Shown: positions 34,104 through 41,818 of the stretch, piece by piece
Numbering within the stretch: the first letter of the stretch is position 1
How the letters are laid out: every line of letters begins with the position of its first letter
Assembly: GCF_934754915.1 (NCBI RefSeq)
Contig: NZ_CAKVKB010000021.1
Location: 1-42,919, forward strand
DNA: 42,919 nt
From: an uncultured Clostridium sp.
Lineage (GTDB): Bacteria > Bacillota > Clostridia > Clostridiales > Clostridiaceae
Reading direction: 5' to 3'
Notes under the pieces: model-generated
Seen by the model: only the letters and a program-made list of their open reading frames with translations
What the model was told of the DNA's origin: nothing
Database searches by the model: none
Position numbers and translations under genes: made by a program

Positions 34104-34895
34104 ATGGCGATAAATGATTGGAAGAATTTTTTAATGCCTTATGAACAAGCGGTTGAAGAGCTTAAGGTTAAATTAAAATCAATAAGAAAAGAATACAGAA
34201 GAAAAAATGAATACTCGCCTATAGAATTTGTTACAGGAAGGGTAAAGGAAGTTTCCAGTATGCTTGAAAAAGCAAATAAATTTGGGATACCTATAGACAG
34301 AATAAGATATGAACTAGAGGATATTGCTGGAATAAGAATAATGTGTCAATTTGTTGATGATATAGATACTGTTGTTGAACTATTAAGAGGACGTAAAGAT
34401 ATGCAGATTCTTTATGAAAAGGACTATGTAAGAAATGTTAAAGAAAGTGGTTATAGAAGTTATCATATGATAATAAAGTATCCTGTAAACATGGCAGAAG
34501 GGCTTGTAGAAATTTTAGCAGAATTTCAGATAAGGACTCTGGCTATGAACTTCTGGGCTACAATAGAACATTCTCTCAATTACAAATATAAGCAGCATAT
34601 ACCTGAAATATTAAAGGAAAAACTTAAACGTTCAGCAGATGCAGCTTTTAGGTTAGATGAGGAGATGCTTGAAATAAAAGATGAAATTAAGGATGCACAG
34701 AAATTATTTGAAGTTAAGTCACATTTGATTACAAGTATTATGAATGCACTTTTGACTTTAATTTCATTAGGCAAAAACGCAGAAGCATCAAGATATGAAA
34801 GAACTCTCAATAAACTGATTGAAGAGGGAGAAGTCTGGGAACTTAATAGTCTGCTTTTTTCTGTTCAGAGGGAAATTGAAAGATATAAAGATTAA
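34104..34895 (+). CDS. relQ: Small alarmone synthetase (RelQ/YjbM type)
   Basis: A 263-residue GTP/GDP pyrophosphokinase with only the synthetase domain: no HD hydrolase domain and no TGS/ACT tail. Motifs include DRIRYELEDIAGIRIMCQF, NVKESGYRSYHMIIKYP, ILAEFQIRTLAMNFWATIEH and LNYKYK; the C-terminal helices fit the RelQ tetramer group. It makes (p)ppGpp independently of ribosomes. ATG 34104 is preferred over the ATG at 34083 because AAAGGGTG lies just upstream of it. Single gene with its own terminator. Confidence 0.9.
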   Translation: MAINDWKNFLMPYEQAVEELKVKLKSIRKEYRRKNEYSPIEFVTGRVKEVSSMLEKANKFGIPIDRIRYELEDIAGIRIMCQFVDDIDTVVELLRGRKDMQILYEKDYVRNVKESGYRSYHMIIKYPVNMAEGLVEILAEFQIRTLAMNFWATIEHSLNYKYKQHIPEILKEKLKRSADAAFRLDEEMLEIKDEIKDAQKLFEVKSHLITSIMNALLTLISLGKNAEASRYERTLNKLIEEGEVWELNSLLFSVQREIERYKD

Positions 34896-34898
34896 TAA

Positions 34899-34932
34899 AA
34901 AGTTATGTTTAAGGTGACTTGAACATAACTTT
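34899..34932 (+). terminator. Terminator of the alarmone synthetase gene
   Basis: AAAGTTATGTT (34899-34909) pairs perfectly with AACATAACTTT (34922-34932), loop of 12 nt; only a short T run. Confidence 0.7.
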
Positions 34933-34950
34933 ATTAATTCATGATTCTAT

Positions 34951-35130
34951 ACCAATGTATAATGTACAATTGACAATGTAGCTATATGTGAATAATCAGG
35001 ATGGTATATTCAAGGATACAATTATATGATAAAATAATTATATGTATTGAAATAGTATAGTTATCTTTTAAATTTCAAATGTTATATTTATATATATTTT
35101 ATGAATTTTTAATTTTGCAATGTATATAAG
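34951..35130 (+). repeat. Strongly diverged repeat copy (left and right ends)
   Basis: ACCAATGTATAATGTACAAT then TGACAATG (34951-34978) matches a left end, and TTTTTAATTTTGCAATGTAT (35106-35125) a right end. No core hairpin is left between them. The rest of this 306-bp gap is AT-rich without recognisable features. Confidence 0.35.
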
Positions 35131-35201
35131 TATATATTTTATATACAGAAAAAATTCTTTAAAGATATTTATTTAAAAATAATAGAAAGGTTGGTATACT
35201 C

Positions 35202-35885
35202 TTGAAAATAAATTTTAAGAGCAAAGAATTTACTATTATACTTTTGCTGTTTTTAGTTATGAGCATAGGTGGAAATGTATATTCAATAAGTAGAATATCT
35301 TACTACAAGTATAATTTAGGTCGAGAATCTTATGCTGAAATAGAAGAAATAAGGCAAAGAAATGAAAGTATTATGGACATACTTAATACAAGTCTGGATA
35401 GTGGAAGTATACGAAATGAAGAAATATTAAAATTATATAAAAATTATGATGTTATAGCAGGGAATATAATGAACCTGTGGCAGCAGTATGCAGAGTATAC
35501 TCATCGTTCAGTATCTATATTTGTTAAGAATATTCAGTCTGATAAGATTTTAGAGAACGATATACATGGAAAAATGAAAGAATACATTCTTTCTACATTA
35601 ACAAGAGAAATGAAAAATGAGCAGAATAAATTGTTATTAGAAGATAAAGATTTAGAATGTTTTAAAGAAATGGAAGAAATATCTGAGAGAATGTATGAGT
35701 ATTTTAATGAATTTAATGAAACAAAACTCAATGGATATACAGGAGAAAATAAAGAAAAGAAAGTAATAAAAAATGATTACTGGATTGATATGCTTAATGG
35801 AATTTATGATATAAGCAATGATTATGTTAATGTAGAGTGGAATATAGAAGCTGAAGATCAGCTTAAAGTTGAAGAAGAAGAGTGA
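35202..35885 (+). CDS. Membrane-anchored protein of unknown function
   Basis: A 227-residue protein with one N-terminal membrane helix (about residues 9-28, IILLLFLVMSIGGNVYSIS) and a long charged helical domain. It is predicted to face the outside, because the only basic segment precedes the helix. The body is Glu/Lys/Asn-rich with no recognised motif, and the last residues are acidic (VEEEE). Start TTG 35202 follows GAAAGGTTGG at about 7 nt. It resembles small sporulation/germination-type unknowns only in general layout. Not recognised. Confidence 0.65.
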   Translation: MKINFKSKEFTIILLLFLVMSIGGNVYSISRISYYKYNLGRESYAEIEEIRQRNESIMDILNTSLDSGSIRNEEILKLYKNYDVIAGNIMNLWQQYAEYTHRSVSIFVKNIQSDKILENDIHGKMKEYILSTLTREMKNEQNKLLLEDKDLECFKEMEEISERMYEYFNEFNETKLNGYTGENKEKKVIKNDYWIDMLNGIYDISNDYVNVEWNIEAEDQLKVEEEE

Positions 35886-35899
35886 TTTAACACAAGAAA

Positions 35900-35932
35900 A
35901 GGACTGTCATATTAATATTTAATGACAGTCCT
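35900..35932. terminator. Bidirectional terminator between the unknown gene and the HesB-like gene
   Basis: AGGACTGTCAT (35900-35910) pairs perfectly with ATGACAGTCCT (35922-35932), extended by CACA/TGTG; A-rich left and T-rich right sides. Confidence 0.85.
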
Positions 35933-35951
35933 GTGTTTATTTTATGGATTT

Positions 35952-36281
35952 TTAGTGACATCCGCTGCAAGAACCACCACATCCGCCTTCTGGCTGGATT
36001 ACAGGTTTTAAGCTTAAGCCGTTTCCTTCGTTTTCTTCAGTTGAAAGGATTATAAATCCACCGAATTGTTCCATTAATGACTTTTCAAACATAAATGTAA
36101 TATCATTGATTGTTTCAGTTTCGTCATCTTCTGTTGGTTGAGAAATTGATATATTAAATATTGGACCGCTGCATGCAAAACCAGCAAAATTTATTCTAAT
36201 ATTAAAATCTGTTATGTTATTTTCTTCTAAGAATGCTTTGAATTCAGTATAAGCTTCTTCACTTATAGTAACTTTTTTCAT
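35952..36281 (-). CDS. HesB/IscA-like protein with C-terminal cysteine tail
   Basis: A 109-residue protein related to A-type iron-sulfur carriers. NIRINFAGFACSGPIFNISI corresponds to the HesB-like group in which the residue after GFA is Cys or, in some members, selenocysteine; here it is Cys (TGC). The C-terminus GGCGGSCSGCH gives four further cysteines or ligands, compared with CGCG in IscA. ATG 36281 is preceded on the minus strand by AAGCAGGTGTTAATTT. It is convergent with the preceding gene. A role in Fe-S or redox chemistry is likely, partner unknown. Confidence 0.78.
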   Translation of the reverse strand: MKKVTISEEAYTEFKAFLEENNITDFNIRINFAGFACSGPIFNISISQPTEDDETETINDITFMFEKSLMEQFGGFIILSTEENEGNGLSLKPVIQPEGGCGGSCSGCH

Positions 36282-36395
36282 AAATTAACACCTGCTTTTA
36301 ATAAAGTTGATGAAAAAATCATCGTAAATTCAGTATAGCATATATAATATAAAATAAAAAGAGAATTTAATTTATGAAATTACAATAATTATTAT

Positions 36396-36488
36396 ATTAT
36401 GTTCACATTGACAATTTACAATAAATGATAAAACATTTGCAAGATTTTTGTGATTATTATGTAGTTCTATTATTAAAAAATATATATG
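36396..36488 (+). repeat. Dispersed intergenic repeat, type B copy
   Basis: ATTATATTATGTTCACATTG, ACAATTTACAATAAATGATA, core AAACATTTGCAAGATTTTTG, TGATTATTATGTAGTTCTAT, TATTAAAAAATATATATG. The right half matches 33862-33975. The core hairpin is partly lost. Confidence 0.62.
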
Positions 36489-36690
36489 TTAAAAATTAAA
36501 GAAAATACCTCTAATATATGATATAATTTTTTTGATTGTTTAATATTATGTTAAAAATTACAAATATCGTTCATTTTTTTGATTTGTATTTTTATAATTT
36601 AATAAATGCTGTGTGAAAATTAAATTATTTTATTAAAACATTTAAATTTTGATTAAGTATAAAATATAATATTATCTTTAATTAAATTCG
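36489..36690. other. AT-rich upstream region
   Basis: No gene or repeat copy recognised. GATATAATTT near 36520-36530 resembles a -10 but has no downstream gene within 200 bp. Confidence 0.25.
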
Positions 36691-36692
36691 TG

Positions 36693-36740
36693 TTGTTCAT
36701 GATGGTAATAGTTATTATAATATTTGATATGACCATCATG
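36693..36740 (+). promoter_or_regulatory. Promoter framed by a 9-bp inverted repeat
   Basis: TTGTTC (36693-36698), 17-bp spacer and TATAAT (36716-36721) form a sigma-A promoter for the gene at 36783. CATGATGGT (36698-36706) and ACCATCATG (36732-36740) are perfect inverted halves flanking the -10, the second near +5 to +13. This suits a two-site operator or, in RNA, only the right half would be transcribed, so a DNA-level operator is favoured. Confidence 0.5.
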
Positions 36741-36782
36741 CTTTATGTTAATTAAAATATAGTTTAAAGAAAGGATTTTTTT

Positions 36783-37532
36783 ATGAAACCATATAACAGA
36801 GAATATATTCTGAATGTTCTAAAAGAATATAATAATGCTATAAAGGATAAAACAAAAGGTTCATATAAAATAAGAAGAAAGTCACTTGAAAAATCAGATT
36901 TGCAAGGATATATGTATAAAAATGAATATGAATATGATGTGGATATAATAGAACTTTCTAATGAATATGGCTCTATTATGAGGCTTGAACCTAAAGAAAT
37001 AGAAGGATGTCATGAAGCAATAAACTACGCACAAGGAAGAGTGGGCATAGTAGGGTTAGGTCTTGGATATGTTGTGCAGGAAATAGCAAAAAAAATAAAT
37101 GTAGATGAAATTATTGTTTATGAAATCAGTCAGGAGGTTATAGATTTATATAAAGATAATTTTAGCGATAATGACAAGATAAAAATAATATGTACAGATG
37201 CATTTAAAGCTGAAAGAGAAAAATTCGATTTCTTTTTTGCAGATATATATGGGTATGAACTTACTTCAAGAGTTGTTGAAGATTATAAAAGATTTAATGA
37301 AATTCATGAAATTGAAGAATATTCATTCTGGGGAATGGAACATTTTCTGCTTAGTTGTAAATATGAAGATCTTTTATGGGTTTATATACCTGAAAACTGG
37401 GTAGCTATGTGTAAGAGTCTATATGCAGAACTACAGGCATCAAATTATATAGATAATTATGAGCCTTTAAATGAAAAAAAGGTTACCAAAATATTATATG
37501 AGTTTAAGGAAATACTTAACTCAGATATGTAA
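36783..37532 (+). CDS. Class I SAM-dependent methyltransferase / spermidine-synthase-like protein
   Basis: A 249-residue protein with a Rossmann methyltransferase core: GRVGIVGLGLGYVVQEIAKK (motif I), EIIVYEISQEVIDLYKDNF (acidic loop), KIICTDAF and KFDFFFADIYG (motif IV-like). It looks like the spermidine-synthase/CheR-like branch but lacks a clear putrescine site, and no substrate can be named. ATG 36783 follows AAAGAAAGGAT. It is 13 bp upstream of the dCTP deaminase gene and shares one promoter and terminator with it, so a nucleotide-linked function is possible (inference only). Confidence 0.65.
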   Translation: MKPYNREYILNVLKEYNNAIKDKTKGSYKIRRKSLEKSDLQGYMYKNEYEYDVDIIELSNEYGSIMRLEPKEIEGCHEAINYAQGRVGIVGLGLGYVVQEIAKKINVDEIIVYEISQEVIDLYKDNFSDNDKIKIICTDAFKAEREKFDFFFADIYGYELTSRVVEDYKRFNEIHEIEEYSFWGMEHFLLSCKYEDLLWVYIPENWVAMCKSLYAELQASNYIDNYEPLNEKKVTKILYEFKEILNSDM

Positions 37533-37545
37533 GGAATGAAGAAAA

Positions 37546-38067
37546 ATGATACTATCAGGAAAAGAAATATTAAAGAACATTGGAAAAGATATAATAATAA
37601 AACCATTTGATGAAAAGAGAATTAATCCAAACAGCTATAATTTATCATTATTTAATGAATTATTAGTTTATGAAAATGATGTATTGGATATGAAGACTCC
37701 AAATCCTACAAAGAAGATTGTTATTCCAGAAGAAGGATTATTACTGGAGCCAGGTAAGCTATATTTAGGAAGAACTAATGAATTTACAAAGACAGAAAAG
37801 TTTGTGCCAATGCTTGAAGGACGCTCTTCAACAGGAAGACTTGGATTATTTATCCACGTCACAGCTGGTTTTGGTGATATAGGTTTTGCAGGATACTGGA
37901 CTCTTGAAATATTCTGCGTTCAGCCAATAAGAATATATCCTAATGTTGATATATGTCAGATTTATTATCATGATATTCATGGTGAATATGATTTATATAA
38001 CAGTGGAAAATATCAGAATAATACTGGCATACAGCCAAGTTTAATGTATAAGGATTTTGAAAAGTAA
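37546..38067 (+). CDS. dcd: dCTP deaminase (DCD/dUTPase family)
   Basis: A 173-residue trimeric enzyme converting dCTP to dUTP (or dUMP in bifunctional members). EGRSSTGRLGLFIHVTAGFG contains R93 and the SS pair; TLEIFCVQPI carries the catalytic Glu (E121). TAGFGDIGFAGYWTLE resembles the TAGFxDxGFxGxxTLE form of archaeal-type bifunctional enzymes more than E. coli Dcd. The N-terminal INPNSYNLSL loop is normal. ATG 37546 follows TAAGGAATGAAG. It is the second gene of the pair with the methyltransferase-like gene; terminator at 38082-38113. Confidence 0.9.
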   Translation: MILSGKEILKNIGKDIIIKPFDEKRINPNSYNLSLFNELLVYENDVLDMKTPNPTKKIVIPEEGLLLEPGKLYLGRTNEFTKTEKFVPMLEGRSSTGRLGLFIHVTAGFGDIGFAGYWTLEIFCVQPIRIYPNVDICQIYYHDIHGEYDLYNSGKYQNNTGIQPSLMYKDFEK

Positions 38068-38081
38068 ATATATGATTACCG

Positions 38082-38113
38082 AACTGTCAGGTTATATTCT
38101 GGCAGTTTTTTTT
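38082..38113 (+). terminator. Terminator of the methyltransferase-dcd operon
   Basis: AACTGTCAG (38082-38090) pairs with CTGGCAGTT (38099-38107, one G-U pair), followed by eight T in total. Confidence 0.85.
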
Positions 38114-38248
38114 ATTAAAAAATGATTACGTTAAAATATTATTGCATATGTAAGGAATATGCACTTTCTAGTTGCATAAGAGCACATATTGGATGGTAGT
38201 ATAAGGAAAAATATCTTGATATACTAAAACCAAAAGGAGGAGTTTAGT

Positions 38249-38377
38249 ATGAAATTATCAGAAAAAATACAGTTATTAAGAAAAGATATAGGATATTCAC
38301 AAGAACAATTGGCAGAAATATAGGGTGTGAGCAGACAGTCTGTTTCAAAATGGGAAGCTGATATAGCATTACCCTAG
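38249..38377 (+). pseudogene. XRE-type helix-turn-helix regulator, interrupted by stop codons
   Basis: ATG 38249, with a strong AAAGGAGG site, reads MKLSEKIQLLRKDI, GYSQEQLAEI, then TAG at 38321-38323. In the same frame it continues GVSRQSVSKWEADIALP and meets TAG at 38375-38377. The pieces are the classic N-terminal HTH_3 of Cro/CI-type regulators (LAE..GVSRQSVSKWE). The rest of the gene is gone; another frame begins at the break. TACTAAA (38222-38228) and TTTAGTA (38243-38249) frame its ribosome site. Confidence 0.88.
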
Positions 38378-38627
38378 ATATTGGACAGCTGTATATTTTA
38401 CTTCATCACATAAGGATTTTCCAGAATTATTATCAGAAGCAATAGGAACAGAGGAAGACTGCGGAATTAATTGGTTTACAGATATGAAGCGGGGAAATAT
38501 AAAAATAATAGTTTTTAAGCATAAAATATTAAAATATACCATTGGAAATTTAAAAGAAAAGGAACTAGTATTTGAGGAGTGTAGAAAACTTGGAATACCC
38601 GAATACCAGCTGGATTGGGAAGAATAA
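38367..38627 (+). pseudogene. C-terminal fragment of an unrecognised protein
   Basis: An 86-codon open frame without a start codon, beginning at the break point of the HTH pseudogene in a different frame: YWTAVYFTSSHKDFPELLSE, AIGTEEDCGINWFTDMKRGN, IKIIVFKHKILKYTIGNL, ending PEYQLDWEE before TAA at 38625. Codon use and amino-acid pattern look like real coding sequence. It has no Met near the beginning and no ribosome site, so it is a truncated gene end. Family not recognised. Confidence 0.5.
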
Positions 38628-38679
38628 TATATGATTATATTTGGTTAAATTTATAATATTTAATATAAAATTACGATTT

Positions 38680-38735
38680 ATTTTAAGAAAATACTTAATG
38701 CAGATATGTAAGGAAGGAATACAGCCCAATTTAAT
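38680..38735 (+). pseudogene. Collapsed second copy of the methyltransferase-dcd junction
   Basis: ATTTTAAGAAAATACTTAAT then GCAGATATGTAAGGAA (38680-38715) matches the methyltransferase 3' end and stop at 37502-37536 at about 31 of 35 positions. It passes directly into GGAATACAGCCCAATTTAAT (38716-38735), which matches the last codons of dcd at 38029-38052 at about 21 of 25 positions. The about 490 bp of dcd in between are missing. A frame across this piece is open (38641-38835) but has no ribosome site. Confidence 0.6.
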
Positions 38736-38921
38736 GAATAGACCAGTTACACAAAAAATAATAATTTTAAAAAGTGTTTTTGTAAAAAATTACAAGTTTA
38801 ATTTTATATATATACAAAATAATGGAAAAAAGTAGATTTTACCCGAACGTATGTTTATAATATTTAATGATGATAGTAAGTTTATGTTTTATCAAATCAC
38901 CGGTATAGGGGGGAGATAGTT

Positions 38922-39923
38922 TTGATTAAAGTATTAAATTTAACGAAAGAATTTAAAACAAATAAGAAATACCCAGGATTTAAAGGTGCTATAAAATCTT
39001 TATTTTCAACAGAATATACTGTGAACAAAGCAGTAGATAATATGAATTTTCAGATAGGTGAAGGAGAAGTAGTGGGCTATATAGGATCAAATGGTGCAGG
39101 CAAGTCTACTACAATAAAAATGATGACAGGAATTTTAACACCTACAAGTGGAAAAGTTGAAGTTAATGGAATAATTCCATATGAGAACAGAACAGAAAAT
39201 GCCATGAATATAGGTGTAGTCTTTGGGCAAAGGACTCAGTTATGGTGGGACTTACCATTAAGTGAAACTTTCTCTTTGCTTCGTGATATTTATAATGTTT
39301 CTCAGGAAGACTTTCAGGAAAGAATGAAATTTTTTAACGATGTTCTGGAAATAGATGAATTTATGTTAAGACCCGTAAGAACTCTTTCTTTAGGCCAGAG
39401 AATGAGAGCGGATCTTGCAGCTTCACTTATTCATAATCCTAAAATTCTATATCTTGATGAACCAACAATAGGCCTTGATGTAGTAGTAAAAGAAAAAGTG
39501 AGAAATGCAATAAAAGAAATAAATAAAAAGTATAACACTACAGTTATTTTAACTACACATGATCTTGAAGATATAGAGGAGTTATGTGACAGAATAATAA
39601 TAATTGATAAAGGTGTAAAGATTTACGATGGCAGTTTAAAAGAAATAAAAGAAAAGTATGGATATATGACTACTGTATCTGTATTAATTAAGAAAAGCGA
39701 GATTGACAAAAACATAGACATAAATTCTTATTTTAACCTTGATAACAATGATTTAAATTTAAATGTTGAGGATGGAAAGATACTTGTTACCTTTAATAAA
39801 AATAAAGTTTCATCAACAGAGATAATTGAATTTTTTATGAAAAACTATACACTTCAGGATTTTTCTTTAAAAGAAACAAGCATTGATGATATTATTAAAA
39901 AAATATATAGAAAAGAGGTGTAA
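38922..39923 (+). CDS. ABC-2 type transporter ATP-binding protein
   Basis: A 333-residue ATPase of an export-type (drug/polysaccharide ABC-2) system. Walker A GSNGAGKST near residue 60, Q-loop, signature LSLGQRMRADLAAS, Walker B ILYLDEPTIGLD and switch TTHD are all intact. An about 100-residue C-terminal extension follows, as in the group accompanied by two DUF990-like membrane proteins. The start TTG 38922 follows GGGGGGAGA; no ATG is better placed. The next gene begins 3 bp after its stop, so the three genes are one operon. Confidence 0.9.
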   Translation: MIKVLNLTKEFKTNKKYPGFKGAIKSLFSTEYTVNKAVDNMNFQIGEGEVVGYIGSNGAGKSTTIKMMTGILTPTSGKVEVNGIIPYENRTENAMNIGVVFGQRTQLWWDLPLSETFSLLRDIYNVSQEDFQERMKFFNDVLEIDEFMLRPVRTLSLGQRMRADLAASLIHNPKILYLDEPTIGLDVVVKEKVRNAIKEINKKYNTTVILTTHDLEDIEELCDRIIIIDKGVKIYDGSLKEIKEKYGYMTTVSVLIKKSEIDKNIDINSYFNLDNNDLNLNVEDGKILVTFNKNKVSSTEIIEFFMKNYTLQDFSLKETSIDDIIKKIYRKEV

Positions 39924-39926
39924 GAT

Positions 39927-40745
39927 ATGAAAAAATCATTAAATTTTAAATCGTATTTTACCTTCACTAAAAATGTTTTTCAACGAAATCTTGCATATAA
40001 AGCTAATACAATAATGTTTATTTTAGGTGATATGATGATACTTGCAGTAACATATTATCTATGGAAAGCTATATATAGCAGTGCATCAGAAAGTATTCTA
40101 AATGGATTTACTTATAATGATATGATAATTTATGTATTGCTTTCATTTCTGACACAGGGACTTATATCAACAGAAGTAAGCAATACTATATTTAGAGAAG
40201 TAAGGAATGGTTCAATAGCATCGAATTTAATAAAGCCTATAAGTTATGAAAAAAGAATGCTATTTGAGGGATTTGGAAGCGTGCTTTATCAATTTGTTTT
40301 AGCTTTTATCATAGGATTTTCAGTTGTTGTAATCATATCTATAAAAACAGGTAGTGGTATAAAGTTTACTAATATGATTATTTATTTTGTAAGTGTAGTA
40401 TTATCATATTTTATAAATTTTTATTATAGTTATTCAATGGGGCTTCTGACTTTCAAGATAACAAATATGTGGGGAGTAGAGCAGATAATGCAGGCTGTTA
40501 CAGCGCTTTTTTCAGGAGCACTTATACCAATAGCTTTTTTCCCTGAAATAGTACAGAAGATATTTGATTTCTTTCCTTTCAAATCAATAATATATACACC
40601 TTGTATGATTTTTGAAAATAAGTTCAGTTCTTATGAAATATGCATTGCACTTGGTAGACAGGTATTTTGGGTAATAGTGATGATGTTTATTGGAAAAATG
40701 ATGTATAAAGCATTGATAAAGAACTTGACTATATTGGGAGGCTGA
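39927..40745 (+). CDS. ABC-2 type transporter membrane protein (first)
   Basis: A 272-residue membrane protein with about six helices. A soluble N-tail (residues 1-25) precedes TIMFILGDMMILAVTYYLW. EVRNGSIASNLIKPISYEKR is the cytoplasmic coupling segment typical of ABC-2 membrane_6 (DUF990-like) proteins. ATG 39927 follows GAGGTGTAAG, which includes the end of the ATPase gene. It pairs with the following membrane protein as a heterodimer. Substrate unknown. Confidence 0.85.
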   Translation: MKKSLNFKSYFTFTKNVFQRNLAYKANTIMFILGDMMILAVTYYLWKAIYSSASESILNGFTYNDMIIYVLLSFLTQGLISTEVSNTIFREVRNGSIASNLIKPISYEKRMLFEGFGSVLYQFVLAFIIGFSVVVIISIKTGSGIKFTNMIIYFVSVVLSYFINFYYSYSMGLLTFKITNMWGVEQIMQAVTALFSGALIPIAFFPEIVQKIFDFFPFKSIIYTPCMIFENKFSSYEICIALGRQVFWVIVMMFIGKMMYKALIKNLTILGG

Positions 40746-40749
40746 TATT

Positions 40750-41541
40750 ATGATGAGATATATTAAATTATATAAGAAATTTTTTCAGCAGTATGTTAAG
40801 GTTCTCATAGAATATAGAGCGAGTTTTGTACTTGGACTTATAGGATTTCTTCTAGTTCAATGTACGGGGATAATATTTATTCAGCTTATATTTAATTCTA
40901 TTCCAGCTCTAGATGGATGGGGATTTTATGAAATATTATTCATATATGGAATGGCGCAGATACCAAGAGGCATAGACCATGTATTCACTGATTATTTATG
41001 GATTTTTACATGGAAGACTATTGTTGAAGGGGAATTTGACAGATATCTTTTAAGGCCCCTTAATCCATTATTTCAGGTTATATCAGAAAGTGTACAACCT
41101 GATGGACTTGGAGAGATAATAATTGGGGTAATGCTTACAGTTTATTCTTCTACAAAATTAGGATTACAATTTGGAGTGAGTAAGCTAATTATATTAGTGG
41201 CAGTAATTTTCTTTTCATCAATAATTTATACTGCTGTAAAGCTAGCTGTAGCATCTATTGCTTTTTGGACAAAATCTTCATTTTCATATTTATTTATGAC
41301 TTATCAGATAAGTTCTTTCGTTAAATATCCTGTAGGAATATATCCAAAAGTAATAAAATTTATATTGATAGGAATAATACCTTTTGCATTTACAGGATAT
41401 TATCCAGCTGCATATTTCCTTGGAAAAGAATCTTTTCAAATGGGAATACTGCTTACTATAGCTGTTGCATTGATATCTATAACAGTAGCATATAAGATAT
41501 GGACATTAGGAATAAAAAGTTATGAAAGTGCAGGAAGTTGA
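40750..41541 (+). CDS. ABC-2 type transporter membrane protein (second)
   Basis: A 263-residue membrane protein with about six helices. A coupling segment VEGEFDRYLLRPLNPLFQVI is equivalent to that of the preceding protein, followed by a helix-rich C-terminal half. ATG 40750 (or the adjacent ATG 40753) uses GGGAGGCTG at 40736-40744. It completes the ATPase-permease-permease operon. These systems are widespread in Firmicutes without a settled substrate; self-resistance, lipid or polysaccharide export are all possible. Confidence 0.85.
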   Translation: MMRYIKLYKKFFQQYVKVLIEYRASFVLGLIGFLLVQCTGIIFIQLIFNSIPALDGWGFYEILFIYGMAQIPRGIDHVFTDYLWIFTWKTIVEGEFDRYLLRPLNPLFQVISESVQPDGLGEIIIGVMLTVYSSTKLGLQFGVSKLIILVAVIFFSSIIYTAVKLAVASIAFWTKSSFSYLFMTYQISSFVKYPVGIYPKVIKFILIGIIPFAFTGYYPAAYFLGKESFQMGILLTIAVALISITVAYKIWTLGIKSYESAGS

Positions 41542-41818
41542 TCAATTAAAAGCTAGTATATGACAATTGATTTTTATGTGAGCTTTGAATTCCTTAAAGA
41601 TATATAATACATTTTAATTTATTATTTCTAAAATTAATAAATAAGAGGTTTTATTGTATAATAATGATGTTTTAAATACTATAAATATAAAGAAAAATGG
41701 AAAAATTAAGTAATAATTAAGTTGAAAAATCCAATAAATGACTTTATAATTGAAGAAAAGAATTAAAGAGAGAAAATGATATACTTTTTTGTTCAAAATA
41801 AATTGGGGGGAATGCTTA

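Noticed and set aside
1..36488. CRISPR array as an explanation for the recurring ACAATTGACAATT/GAAATC units
   Set aside because: Copies are kilobases apart, occur in both orientations, and are not regularly spaced; no cas genes.
36520..36530. GATATAATTT as a second promoter for the methyltransferase gene
   Set aside because: More than 250 bp upstream, no -35, and a better promoter lies at 36693-36721.
38641..38835. 64-codon open frame
   Set aside because: No ribosome site; its recognisable part is the collapsed methyltransferase/dcd sequence read in another frame.
41614..41796. 60-codon minus-strand frame upstream of the HD-GYP gene
   Set aside because: Low-complexity Phe/Tyr/Ile translation of AT-rich DNA, no ribosome site.
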